This document shows positions 18,341 through 25,770 of a stretch of DNA of 64,000 nucleotides, piece by piece (the stretch's first letter is position 1; every line of letters begins with the position of its first letter). The stretch is from a bacterium (GTDB lineage Bacteria; UBA8248): contig JAJDYR010000022.1 of assembly GCA_022825065.1 (NCBI GenBank), forward strand, positions 33,021-97,020, given 5' to 3'. Below the pieces are notes generated by a model that saw only the letters and a program-made list of their open reading frames with translations, was not told the origin of the DNA and did no database searches. A program made the position numbers and the translations under genes.

Positions 18341-18835
18341 ATGCGTATTTTGATCACTGCTTGCTGTTTATTGCTCGCTTCTGGTTGTGCGACTTTTGTT
18401 TCCGGCACTTCTCAATCCATTCTGGTCGATGTAATCAACGCCAAAGGGGCTTCATGCAAGGGAATCGACAAACGGGGGAGGCAATATCATTGGGTCAACA
18501 CTCCAAGTGCGACAACAGTCCATAAAGGGGATGGGCCGATGGTATTAACTTGCGAGAAAAAAGGATTCAAAAAAACAACACACTCGTTCGATGAAACTCT
18601 CGTAGCAGCGACCCTCGGCAATATCATACTGGGTGGAGGTATCGGGATTTTGGTCGACGCCGCAAGCGGCGCGGCGCAGGAATACCCGACAAAAGTAAGC
18701 GTCCTGATGGAACCCGAGGACTCGGCTCCCGATGCTCTCAAAAAGCGGTATCAGGAGTTGAAGAAAGAATTGGCTGAAAAGATGAAAAAGGAAAAAGAAG
18801 CCGAGAAGAAAGAAATTTCAGAGTCAGCCAAATAG
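18341..18835 (+). CDS. small putative outer-membrane lipoprotein
   Basis: This 164-residue protein has a short signal and lipobox LASGC (C16). It then reads CATFVSGTSQSILVDV, followed by a conserved-looking glycine segment (LGNIILGGGIGILVDAASGAAQEYP) and a lysine/glutamate-rich C-terminal coiled coil (residues about 130-164). The CATxxSGTxQ plus GxxxDxxxGAxxxYP pattern occurs in a widespread family of uncharacterised lipoproteins. GAGGTAAGG lies just upstream of the ATG. Base composition is lower in GC than the neighbours, suggesting separate ancestry. The function is unknown. Confidence 0.72.
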   Translation: MRILITACCLLLASGCATFVSGTSQSILVDVINAKGASCKGIDKRGRQYHWVNTPSATTVHKGDGPMVLTCEKKGFKKTTHSFDETLVAATLGNIILGGGIGILVDAASGAAQEYPTKVSVLMEPEDSAPDALKKRYQELKKELAEKMKKEKEAEKKEISESAK

Positions 18836-18879
18836 GGAGCGGGTATCCCGATTTATGACAAGAAGATATTGCTGACCCC

Positions 18880-19170
18880 TCAAGTCCACCAATCCACCGC
18901 GTAGGAGCCGGCGAAGAGGAGGCCGCCGAGGCCCAGCAGGCCGACGGCGGGCTTCACCGCGCCGATGGAGAGCGCGCCCAGGCCACCGCAGAGCATCAGC
19001 GCGCCCGTGCCCCACATGACCTTCACGACGATCGCCTTGGCGTCGATGACGTTTAATGGCCTGTCGTCGTCATCGCCTCCCGTGGATTTCGCTATCGCGC
19101 CGCCGCATTCGGGGCAGGGGTCATCGCCGGAAATTTCAGCTCCGCACTCAGGGCATTTGCTTTCGGTCAT
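18880..19170 (-). CDS. zinc-ribbon membrane protein, hypothetical
   Basis: This 96-residue protein begins with a zinc ribbon made of two CPxCG knuckles (CPECGAEI and CPECGGAI, residues 6-24). An acidic linker (GGDDDD) follows, then two hydrophobic segments (about 46-66 and 70-92) that look membrane-spanning. No enzymatic motif is present. It lies convergent to the lipoprotein gene with 44 bases between. It looks like a real small gene because the knuckles are complete and spaced as expected. Confidence 0.62.
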   Translation of the reverse strand: MTESKCPECGAEISGDDPCPECGGAIAKSTGGDDDDRPLNVIDAKAIVVKVMWGTGALMLCGGLGALSIGAVKPAVGLLGLGGLLFAGSYAVDWWT

Positions 19171-19372
19171 GTTCGTTCCTTCTGCTCAAACTGAGGAGCG
19201 GCATAGGGGCTTTCTTCTCGAAAACGGGATTTTCTCATATCGCGGGAGAAGGGGAAACGCGCCGGATATCTTTCGCCGCACGAGGCCCGCGCTTTCCGCC
19301 CGCGCGCATCGTGTGGGATGATGGATGAGGTTCATCCCGCAACGCCCCGGAAATGAATGAGGAGAAACTCTC

Positions 19373-20290
19373 GTGCCACATGAAATCGACCCCGAGCGCG
19401 TCGTCGTCACGGAGCCCGTGGCGGGTTCGGAATACCCGGTTCACCTGACCTACGTCGAACTGCTGGACGGCGTGTATGCGCCGATAGGGCTCAGGATGCC
19501 CGAAGGCTCGGGGCCGCACCCCGCCGTGCTGCTCGGGCGGGGGAACGGGGGCGGCGGCATGGCCTGGGTGCGCGAGGCGACCCGCAACATGGGCTACATC
19601 CAGGAGCGTCTTCTCGAGGCGGGCTACGCCTGCGCCTGGCTGAGGTACCGCGCCGAGGTGGAACTCGGCTACAACAACGGCGGCCGCCTCGTCGAGGACA
19701 TCCGGCAGGGACGCCAACTCCTGAACCGCTCACCGCTAGAATACGAGGACGAGATCGCGATCATCGAATACGTGAAGACGCTGCCCGAGGTGGACGCGGA
19801 GCGGGTCGGCCTGATGGGCGTGAGCCACGCGGGCGAGATGATCTTGAAGATTACATCGGAATACGGCGGCGCGCGCGCCTGCGTGGCCTGCGAGCCGGCT
19901 TCTCATGAATTCCTGGACCTCGCGCCGGACGATACCGCCTTCGTGAACGAGGAGACAAAGCTCAGAAACATCGAAGGCATGATGATGGAAGAGGTCGGAA
20001 AAGTCCGGGCGCGCATCAACGAAGAGCGTGCGCTCGAAAGGATGAAGAGCATTCAAACGCCGATCCTCATCATGGGCAGGGATGAGGACCACCTGCAGGG
20101 CATCTTCCGCGCCACGTATGACCTGATGGTCGAGGCCGGGAAGGACGTCGAGTGGGTCTCCTACGATCATCCGGTGCACGGCTATATCTTTCCCGAGCGG
20201 GAAGGGGACGGGGAGTACGCCGTCGATGAGACGCAAACAGCGGCGATAGGGATGTGCATCGCCTATTTGGACAAACACATGAAGAACTGA
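19373..20290 (+). CDS. alpha/beta hydrolase (dienelactone hydrolase / prolyl oligopeptidase-like)
   Basis: This 305-residue protein has the alpha/beta hydrolase layout. HPAVLLGRGNGGGG forms the oxyanion turn, YACAWLRYR is the second strand, the nucleophile is S151 in GLMGVSHAGE, TPILIMGRDED contains the acidic residue, and DHPVHGYIF carries the histidine. These features point to S9-like or dienelactone-hydrolase-like enzymes. The substrate is unknown. The next gene starts within about 75 bases on the same strand. Confidence 0.75.
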   Translation: MPHEIDPERVVVTEPVAGSEYPVHLTYVELLDGVYAPIGLRMPEGSGPHPAVLLGRGNGGGGMAWVREATRNMGYIQERLLEAGYACAWLRYRAEVELGYNNGGRLVEDIRQGRQLLNRSPLEYEDEIAIIEYVKTLPEVDAERVGLMGVSHAGEMILKITSEYGGARACVACEPASHEFLDLAPDDTAFVNEETKLRNIEGMMMEEVGKVRARINEERALERMKSIQTPILIMGRDEDHLQGIFRATYDLMVEAGKDVEWVSYDHPVHGYIFPEREGDGEYAVDETQTAAIGMCIAYLDKHMKN

Positions 20291-20364
20291 GCTATACTAT
20301 GCTCATGAGGCGCCTGCGCCCGAGGCGTTCCCGGACCCCGCCGCAATTACGGGATCTTAAACCC

Positions 20365-21825
20365 ATGAAATCCCAGACGAGAATTTTCTCCTGCCTTGTG
20401 GATGATTTCCTGAAACCCGATTCGCTCATTTTCCCGGCATCGGAGAATCTCAGGAACGTCATCTCCCGGATGGCGGAGAGGAATGCGACCTGCGTTCTCG
20501 TGACGGATGAGGAGAACACCCTCACAGGCATTTTTACGGAAAAAGACGTGACGCGCCGCGTCGCCCTGCGGTGCGACGGTACGGAGACGATAGAGCAGCT
20601 GATGACGCCCCGCGTATACTCCGCGAAGCAGGGGGACTACCTCTATCACACCATCGCGCGCATGCGCCGCCTCGGGCACCGCCACATGCCGGTGGTGGAT
20701 GAGGGGAACCGCCCCCTGGGCCTGCTCGACCTGGAGGACGCCATGGCCGTGGCGGCCGCCCATGTGGTGGAGCACATCGACGCGCTCACGCAGGTCCCCG
20801 AACTCTACGGCTTGCAAGAGGTGAAGGCCGTGCAGGCGGTCGTGGCGCAGGAGCTTCTCGAAGACAACCTCCCCGCGCCGGAGATTCAGGCGCTGCTCAC
20901 GCACGTGAACAACGACATCTACAGCCGCGTGACCGAAAAAGTGGCGGCGACCATCGAGAAGGCGGGCGGAGGCGCGCCGCCCGTCCGCTTCGCCGTGATC
21001 GTCATGGGCTCGAGCGGCCGGGGCGAGAACTTCATCAACCCGGATCAGGACAACGGCATCATCCTCGAAGACTATCCCGTGGAGCGGCACAACGAAGTCA
21101 ACGAGTACTTCATGCAGTTCTCGGAACTGTTGATCTGGAATCTCGAAGCCATCGGCTTTCCCCTGTGCGACGGCAACGTGATGGCGACGAACCCGCTTTG
21201 GCGCAAATCGATCTCCGAGTGGAAACACCAGACCCTCCGCTGGTTCCAGAAGAGGAGCACGTTCCAGGTCCAGTTGAGCGACATCTTCTTCGACTTCGAC
21301 ACCGCCTGCGGGGATTTGAGCCTGGGGCGGGAATTGCGCAGTCACATCACGACGTTCGTGCAGAAAGAACCCGCCGTGCTCCAGGCGATGTTCCAGACCG
21401 AGGCCGACAGGCACGTCGCTCTCGGCCTGTTCGGCATCCTGCGTACGGAGAGAGCGGGTGAGGGCCTTCCCCCGGGCGTGAACCTGAAGCACGGGGGCAT
21501 CCTTCCCCTCGTCGGGGCCGTCCGGCTGCTGGCCCTGAAAGAGGGCATGGAGGCGACCTCCACCTACGAGCGCATCCGTCTGCTGCACGAGGCGGGGGTT
21601 TTCAGCGACGATGAATTCGATGACTACAACGCAGCCCTGGAGCATCTGACCTATCTGCTCCTGCGCCAGCAATTGAGAGATTTCAGGCGCATCAAGAAGG
21701 CGACGCGCTACGTGAGGAAGTCGGCCATCTCGCGAAGGGAGAAACAGGTCCTCAAGATGTCCCTCAAGGCGGTCCGCTCGCTCAAGGAGCGGGTGCGAAC
21801 GGATTTCACCGGCGAGATTCTGTGA
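20365..21825 (+). CDS. CBS-domain DUF294 putative nucleotidyltransferase
   Basis: This 486-residue protein has two N-terminal CBS motifs (about 12-130; TGIFTEKDVTRRVA and LGLLDLEDAM). A DUF294 nucleotidyltransferase domain follows with GSSGRGE (215-221) and D227/D229 in PDQDNGI, then a DUF294 C-terminal helical domain. The layout resembles the uridylyltransferase end of GlnD fused to an adenosine-ligand sensor, but the substrate is unproven. The frame is open further upstream (to 20254, inside the previous gene). I chose the ATG at 20365 because the first CBS strand starts right after it; starts at 20299 or 20305 cannot be excluded. Confidence 0.8.
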   Translation: MKSQTRIFSCLVDDFLKPDSLIFPASENLRNVISRMAERNATCVLVTDEENTLTGIFTEKDVTRRVALRCDGTETIEQLMTPRVYSAKQGDYLYHTIARMRRLGHRHMPVVDEGNRPLGLLDLEDAMAVAAAHVVEHIDALTQVPELYGLQEVKAVQAVVAQELLEDNLPAPEIQALLTHVNNDIYSRVTEKVAATIEKAGGGAPPVRFAVIVMGSSGRGENFINPDQDNGIILEDYPVERHNEVNEYFMQFSELLIWNLEAIGFPLCDGNVMATNPLWRKSISEWKHQTLRWFQKRSTFQVQLSDIFFDFDTACGDLSLGRELRSHITTFVQKEPAVLQAMFQTEADRHVALGLFGILRTERAGEGLPPGVNLKHGGILPLVGAVRLLALKEGMEATSTYERIRLLHEAGVFSDDEFDDYNAALEHLTYLLLRQQLRDFRRIKKATRYVRKSAISRREKQVLKMSLKAVRSLKERVRTDFTGEIL

Positions 21826-21842
21826 AAATTACGACACGGGGC

Positions 21843-22103
21843 TGGTGAAAGAGCCTACCTCCCCGGGGGATAAAACCAACCCCCCCTACCCCCCCTTGTC
21901 AGGGGGGCATAAAAAGGCGATGCGCCCTCGCCGGGCTGAGGGGGTTTTGTTTTTTCTTGCCCCCCTGATAAGGGGGGGTAGGGGGGGTTGGTTTTCCAAG
22001 CGAATCACCGGCCTACACCGCCCGGTTGCGGGTTTCATCCCTGCCCCGCCGCCGGATTTTCCAATGAGGAAAAACGCGGCCTTCAAGGGCTTCTTCAACA
22101 CCC
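21843..22103. repeat. composite palindromic repeat, copy G
   Basis: The copy lies between convergent genes. The C-tract inverted repeat has arms near 21873-21908 (AACCAACCCCCCCTACCCCC.., TTGTCAGGGGGG) and 21958-21995. Between them is CCCTCGCCGGGCTGAGGG as in copy C. The right end CTTCTTCAACACCC matches the family end; the left end (GGGGCTGGTGAAAGAGCC) is degraded. One arm carries a G-to-A change (CCTGATAAGG), so the arms are no longer perfect partners. Confidence 0.82.
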
Positions 22104-22715
22104 TCACGCGGTCGTCTTGAAGCGGTCGAACACCCGCCCGAAGCGCCAGGCGTAGAACTCCACGCTCTCATACAGGCCCGCTTTGTTATACGGCTCCTCC
22201 GCCCAGAACGCACGCGCCGCCTCGATGCCGGGGAAGTCGAGCAGCAGTACGCTTCCGTTTCTGGTCTCCCCGTCATCGGTGACCAGGGGGCCGCGCACCA
22301 TCACCGAGTCGCCGTGCTCGGTCAGGTAGGCGACGTGCTCTTCATGCAGGGTCTTGCGGATATCGTTGCCCGTCTTGTCCAGGGCGTGGACATAAAACTG
22401 GAGGTTCCCCTCCCGCCGCGGGCAGTCGCGCCAGGAGTGGGGTACGGTGGCGCGCCAGCGGTGAACCGAGGGCCGCTCCTGAATCCCCTCGATGATGAAC
22501 GGCTCGTTCGCCACGTGCTCTTCGGCGGCGGCGCGGTCGGGCAAATCCAGGATGCGGAAGCTGCCCAGTTCGAGCTTCCCGTCGTCGGTCAGGAACGGAC
22601 CGGCGAAGCGGGTGGCGTCGTCGAAGCTCTTGAGATAATCGAGGTGCGCCTTGCGGTGAACGTCCCTCAATTCGGCCGCTTCGGGCCTGTCGTAAATCTT
22701 GATGACGAATTCCAT
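22104..22715 (-). CDS. protein with two YCII domains
   Basis: This 203-residue protein contains two consecutive YCII-like domains. The first (about 1-95) shows HLDYLKSF, AGPFLTDDGK and GSFRILDLPDRAAAEEHVANEPFI. The second (about 100-195) repeats the pattern with HVAYLTEHGD, RGPLVTDDGE, GSVLLLDFPGIEAARAFWAEEPY and ends in the family's E.Y.WR.G signature (EFYAWRFGR). YCII proteins are small ferredoxin-like folds of mostly unknown catalytic role. The ATG at 22715 has AAAGGAAA upstream; a longer open frame to 22814 has no such signal. Confidence 0.8.
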   Translation of the reverse strand: MEFVIKIYDRPEAAELRDVHRKAHLDYLKSFDDATRFAGPFLTDDGKLELGSFRILDLPDRAAAEEHVANEPFIIEGIQERPSVHRWRATVPHSWRDCPRREGNLQFYVHALDKTGNDIRKTLHEEHVAYLTEHGDSVMVRGPLVTDDGETRNGSVLLLDFPGIEAARAFWAEEPYNKAGLYESVEFYAWRFGRVFDRFKTTA

Positions 22716-22867
22716 GAATGATTTCCTTTCGATGAGAACAAAAACGCTTCTGTCGTGAAGTTTCAGTTGGTGTGTTGACGCCCGGATTCTATGCGCGGAT
22801 GGGCAATGCCGCAACGGAGGGAGCAGGGCGTATTACGAGGAAGGTTGAAGAGCGAACTGTTACTTTT

Positions 22868-23254
22868 GGGCTGTTGAAAGGCCTTGATGAATGAAGGTTC
22901 ACCGTGACCTATGAGAGGAAAGAAAACCACTCCCCATTGCGCGGCATCGCAAAGCGACGAGAGAGAAAGAATTACTCCCCCTTGAGGGGGTAATGGCAAC
23001 CCCATAAAAGGGAAATCCCATAAGGCAACCCCCCTACCCCCCCTTGTCAGAGGGGTAAAAAAGGCAAACCCTCCACCGGTGGAACAGGGTTTTGGTTCTT
23101 CTTGCCGCCCACAAGGGGTTTTGGTTCTTCATACCCCCCTGACAAGGGGGGGTAGGGGGGGTTGCCTTTCAAGACGAGGTGCGAGCGGAGCGCGCGAAAG
23201 TGGCCTTCCCGTTAAAGGCGATACTCCCCCGAAGAGGATTTGTTCAACAATCCC
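22868..23254. repeat. composite palindromic repeat, copy H
   Basis: The left end is GGGCTGTTGAAAGGCC and the right end ATTTGTTCAACAATCCC. The C-tract inverted repeat arms lie near 23021-23060 (TTGTCAGAGGGG, one mismatch) and 23130-23170, and GGTTTTGGTTCTTCTT-type spacer words also seen in copy A occur here twice. This is the last copy in the window. The remainder of the gap between the YCII and M24 genes shows no gene. Confidence 0.83.
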
Positions 23255-23297
23255 TTGCCAGGAAGACGGACTCTCACCCGCCTCGGGCCGGGCATCC

Positions 23298-24488
23298 TCA
23301 CCCGTCGCACCGGAACGCTTTCATGGGGAAGGTGTGCAGGGAGCGGAACCCCTCGCTGGTGACGATTCCCATGTCGCCCATCTGCACGCCGCGTCCTTCC
23401 GAGTCCATGGGGTTCGGCTGAATCACCATCACCATGTTCTCGCGGTACTTGAAGTCGGCGGGCGGCGCGAGGTAGTTCGAACCCCGGATGCCGATGGAGG
23501 GCTGCAGCAGGTCCGTACCGAAGCCGTGCGCGAGGGAATCGTAGATCTGAAAGCCCCGCTCGGGCAGCGGGTCGGTGGCCTCGAAGACGGCCTGGGCGGA
23601 GTTGCCCGCCTTCATCGTTCTGCCCACGCCCTCGTAGACCTCGACCGCGGCGTCGAGCAGCGCCTGATAGGGCGGCGTCGGGTCGGCTCCTATGGTGAAG
23701 GTGCGCAGGCTCTGGCCCGCATAGCCGTAATACGCTGCGCTGATCTCCATGATGAGCACGTCGCCCGCCTCGAGTTTTCTCCGCGTGGGGTTCTGCCAGG
23801 GGACGGGCGTGCGGGGGTTCGACATCGGCGTGGCCGTCACGAACTGCACCATCTGCTCGCCGCCCTGCTCCCGGAACGCCGCGGCCATCCGGCCCGATAG
23901 TTCGATTTCGGGAATCCCCGGTTTCGCGTGGATTCGGGCCGCTTCTATGGCGAGGTCGGTGAGCCGCGCCGCCTCGGTCAGCCACTCGATTTCCTCGTCG
24001 CTCTTGATCAGCCTGAGGTCCCGGAACCTGGCGCTCACGTCCAACCACTCCGCCTCCGGGAAGCGCCCCGCCAGATAGTCCATGTGCTCGAAGGGCAGCA
24101 GGATCCTGAAGCGGGGGTTGACCCCCACCAGGCCGACCCGCTTGTTCCCCAGTCCCAACTCGTCCAATTGATCCGCCATGCGTTCGGGGTTGCCGTAGGC
24201 TCCGTGGCGCACGTCCTCGAAGATGCACTGCATCTGCGCGTTGTGCAGGTGGTTGTAGAGACCCGTGAAGAGGGAAGGGGGGCCGTCTTTCGGGAAGATC
24301 AGATAGCAGTGGTTGAAATCCCGGTAGCACGAAAGCCAGTAGATGTTCGCCTGGGCGTTCCGGTTCGTGCCGCCCATGCCGAAGAACAAGAGAGCGTCGA
24401 GTCCTTCTTCTTCCATCAGGCCTTTCGCCATTCCATGACGCCTGCTCATCTCTGATTCCGAGAAACGCGGATACCAATCTTCGGACAT
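23298..24488 (-). CDS. M24-fold (creatinase/aminopeptidase P-like) protein with altered metal site
   Basis: This 396-residue protein has the two-domain layout of creatinase and Xaa-Pro peptidases: an N-terminal creatinase-like domain (about 1-150) and a pita-bread domain (about 160-390). The five metal ligands of M24 peptidases are mostly replaced. The first Asp is E in LIMEISAAYYG, the second is Q in GQSLRTF, the His is kept in LAHGFG, and the two Glu positions read VIQPNP and QMGDMG. Creatinase-type M24 proteins work without metal, so a C-N hydrolase is more likely than a peptidase. AAGGAGG lies four bases before the ATG at 24488. Confidence 0.8.
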   Translation of the reverse strand: MSEDWYPRFSESEMSRRHGMAKGLMEEEGLDALLFFGMGGTNRNAQANIYWLSCYRDFNHCYLIFPKDGPPSLFTGLYNHLHNAQMQCIFEDVRHGAYGNPERMADQLDELGLGNKRVGLVGVNPRFRILLPFEHMDYLAGRFPEAEWLDVSARFRDLRLIKSDEEIEWLTEAARLTDLAIEAARIHAKPGIPEIELSGRMAAAFREQGGEQMVQFVTATPMSNPRTPVPWQNPTRRKLEAGDVLIMEISAAYYGYAGQSLRTFTIGADPTPPYQALLDAAVEVYEGVGRTMKAGNSAQAVFEATDPLPERGFQIYDSLAHGFGTDLLQPSIGIRGSNYLAPPADFKYRENMVMVIQPNPMDSEGRGVQMGDMGIVTSEGFRSLHTFPMKAFRCDG

Positions 24489-24606
24489 GTCGCCTCCTTG
24501 CGCGATGACTCTTCGTGGGGGAGAATAATGCAGCCAACGGAAATTCATAGTTTGCGCGGCGCATTATAGCGGGCGCACCAGGAATATACGACCGGGGAGG
24601 AAGCGT

Positions 24607-25701
24607 ATGAGCATCATCGGCCATGGCGTGATTTCAAGAGCAGCGGGCGAACGCACGGAAGTGGAGGAAATCGAGCTGGGCTCCCCGGGCCCGGGCGAGG
24701 TGCTGGTGAAAATCCAGGCCAGCGGCGTCTGCCACACGGACTTGCACTACAAGCTCGGGAAAATCGGAGACGAATTTCCCTACCTCCTCGGCCATGAGGG
24801 TTCGGGTATCGTGCAGGAAGTGGGGGAGGGCGTCTCCGACCTGGCCGTGGGCGATTACGTCGTTCTGGCCTGGCGCGCCCCCTGCGGTCTCTGCCGGTTC
24901 TGCTCCATCGGCCAGCCCAACCTCTGCGCCGCCAGCCTGAACGCGACTTCCAAGATGTACGCGAAAAAAGACGGCCGGCCTATGAGTCCTTCTCTCGGCA
25001 TCGGCACGTTCTGCACGCACACCCTCGTTGCCGCGAAGCAGGCGGTGAAAGTGCCCACCGTCTGCACGCCTGAGCAGGCCTGCCTCATCGGCTGCGGCGT
25101 CATGACGGGCGTGGGCGCATGCCTCTACACGGCGCAGGTGCGGCGCGGGAGCAGCGTGGCGGTGTACGGATGCGGCGGCGTGGGCTGCAGCGTCATCATG
25201 GGCGCCAAAATGTCGCGCGCCTCCAAGATCATCGGCGTCGACATCGCCGATAACAAGCTCGACTGGGCGAGGCAATTCGGCGCGACCGACGTCGTCAACG
25301 CGTCTGAAACCGACCCGGTGGAGGCGATCAAGGAACTCACGGGCGGGAACGGCGTCGATTATTCCTTCGAGGCCGTGGGGACGCCGCAGACGCTCCTGCA
25401 GGCGATGTGGTCGCGCGACCTCGCCGGAACCTGCACGCTCATCGGCGTGCCCGCCCCCGACATGATGATGGAACTGCCCATGCTCCAGTTCTTCGGCCTG
25501 GGCGGCGCGCTGCGCGTCTCCTGGTACGGGGATTGCCTGCCTTCGCGGGATTTCCCGCTTCTCGCCGACTGGTACGAGAAGGGAGAGTTGGATCTGGACC
25601 GCATGGTCACGAAAGTCATCGGCTTGGACGACGTGGAGCCCGCCTTCGAGGCCATGGAGCGCGGTGAAACCCTGCGATCCGTCATCCGGAACCCGGATTA
25701 A
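24607..25701 (+). CDS. zinc-dependent alcohol dehydrogenase (MDR family, class III-like)
   Basis: The 364-residue protein has the catalytic zinc motif GVCHTDLHY, GHEGSGIVQEVG, and the structural zinc loop CGLCRFC...C with four cysteines in the usual spacing. The NAD-binding segment is VAVYGCGGVGCSVIMGAK with an acidic VDIADNK after it. The sequence is close to class III, S-(hydroxymethyl)thiol-type dehydrogenases, but the substrate cannot be fixed. It is divergent from the M24 gene, sharing a 118-base upstream region. GGGGAGG lies before the ATG. Confidence 0.86.
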   Translation: MSIIGHGVISRAAGERTEVEEIELGSPGPGEVLVKIQASGVCHTDLHYKLGKIGDEFPYLLGHEGSGIVQEVGEGVSDLAVGDYVVLAWRAPCGLCRFCSIGQPNLCAASLNATSKMYAKKDGRPMSPSLGIGTFCTHTLVAAKQAVKVPTVCTPEQACLIGCGVMTGVGACLYTAQVRRGSSVAVYGCGGVGCSVIMGAKMSRASKIIGVDIADNKLDWARQFGATDVVNASETDPVEAIKELTGGNGVDYSFEAVGTPQTLLQAMWSRDLAGTCTLIGVPAPDMMMELPMLQFFGLGGALRVSWYGDCLPSRDFPLLADWYEKGELDLDRMVTKVIGLDDVEPAFEAMERGETLRSVIRNPD

Positions 25702-25770
25702 ATGATATAATAAATGACATGAAGAACCGCTTGCATATCATTGTTTACTAACTAGATGTAGAGACAAATC

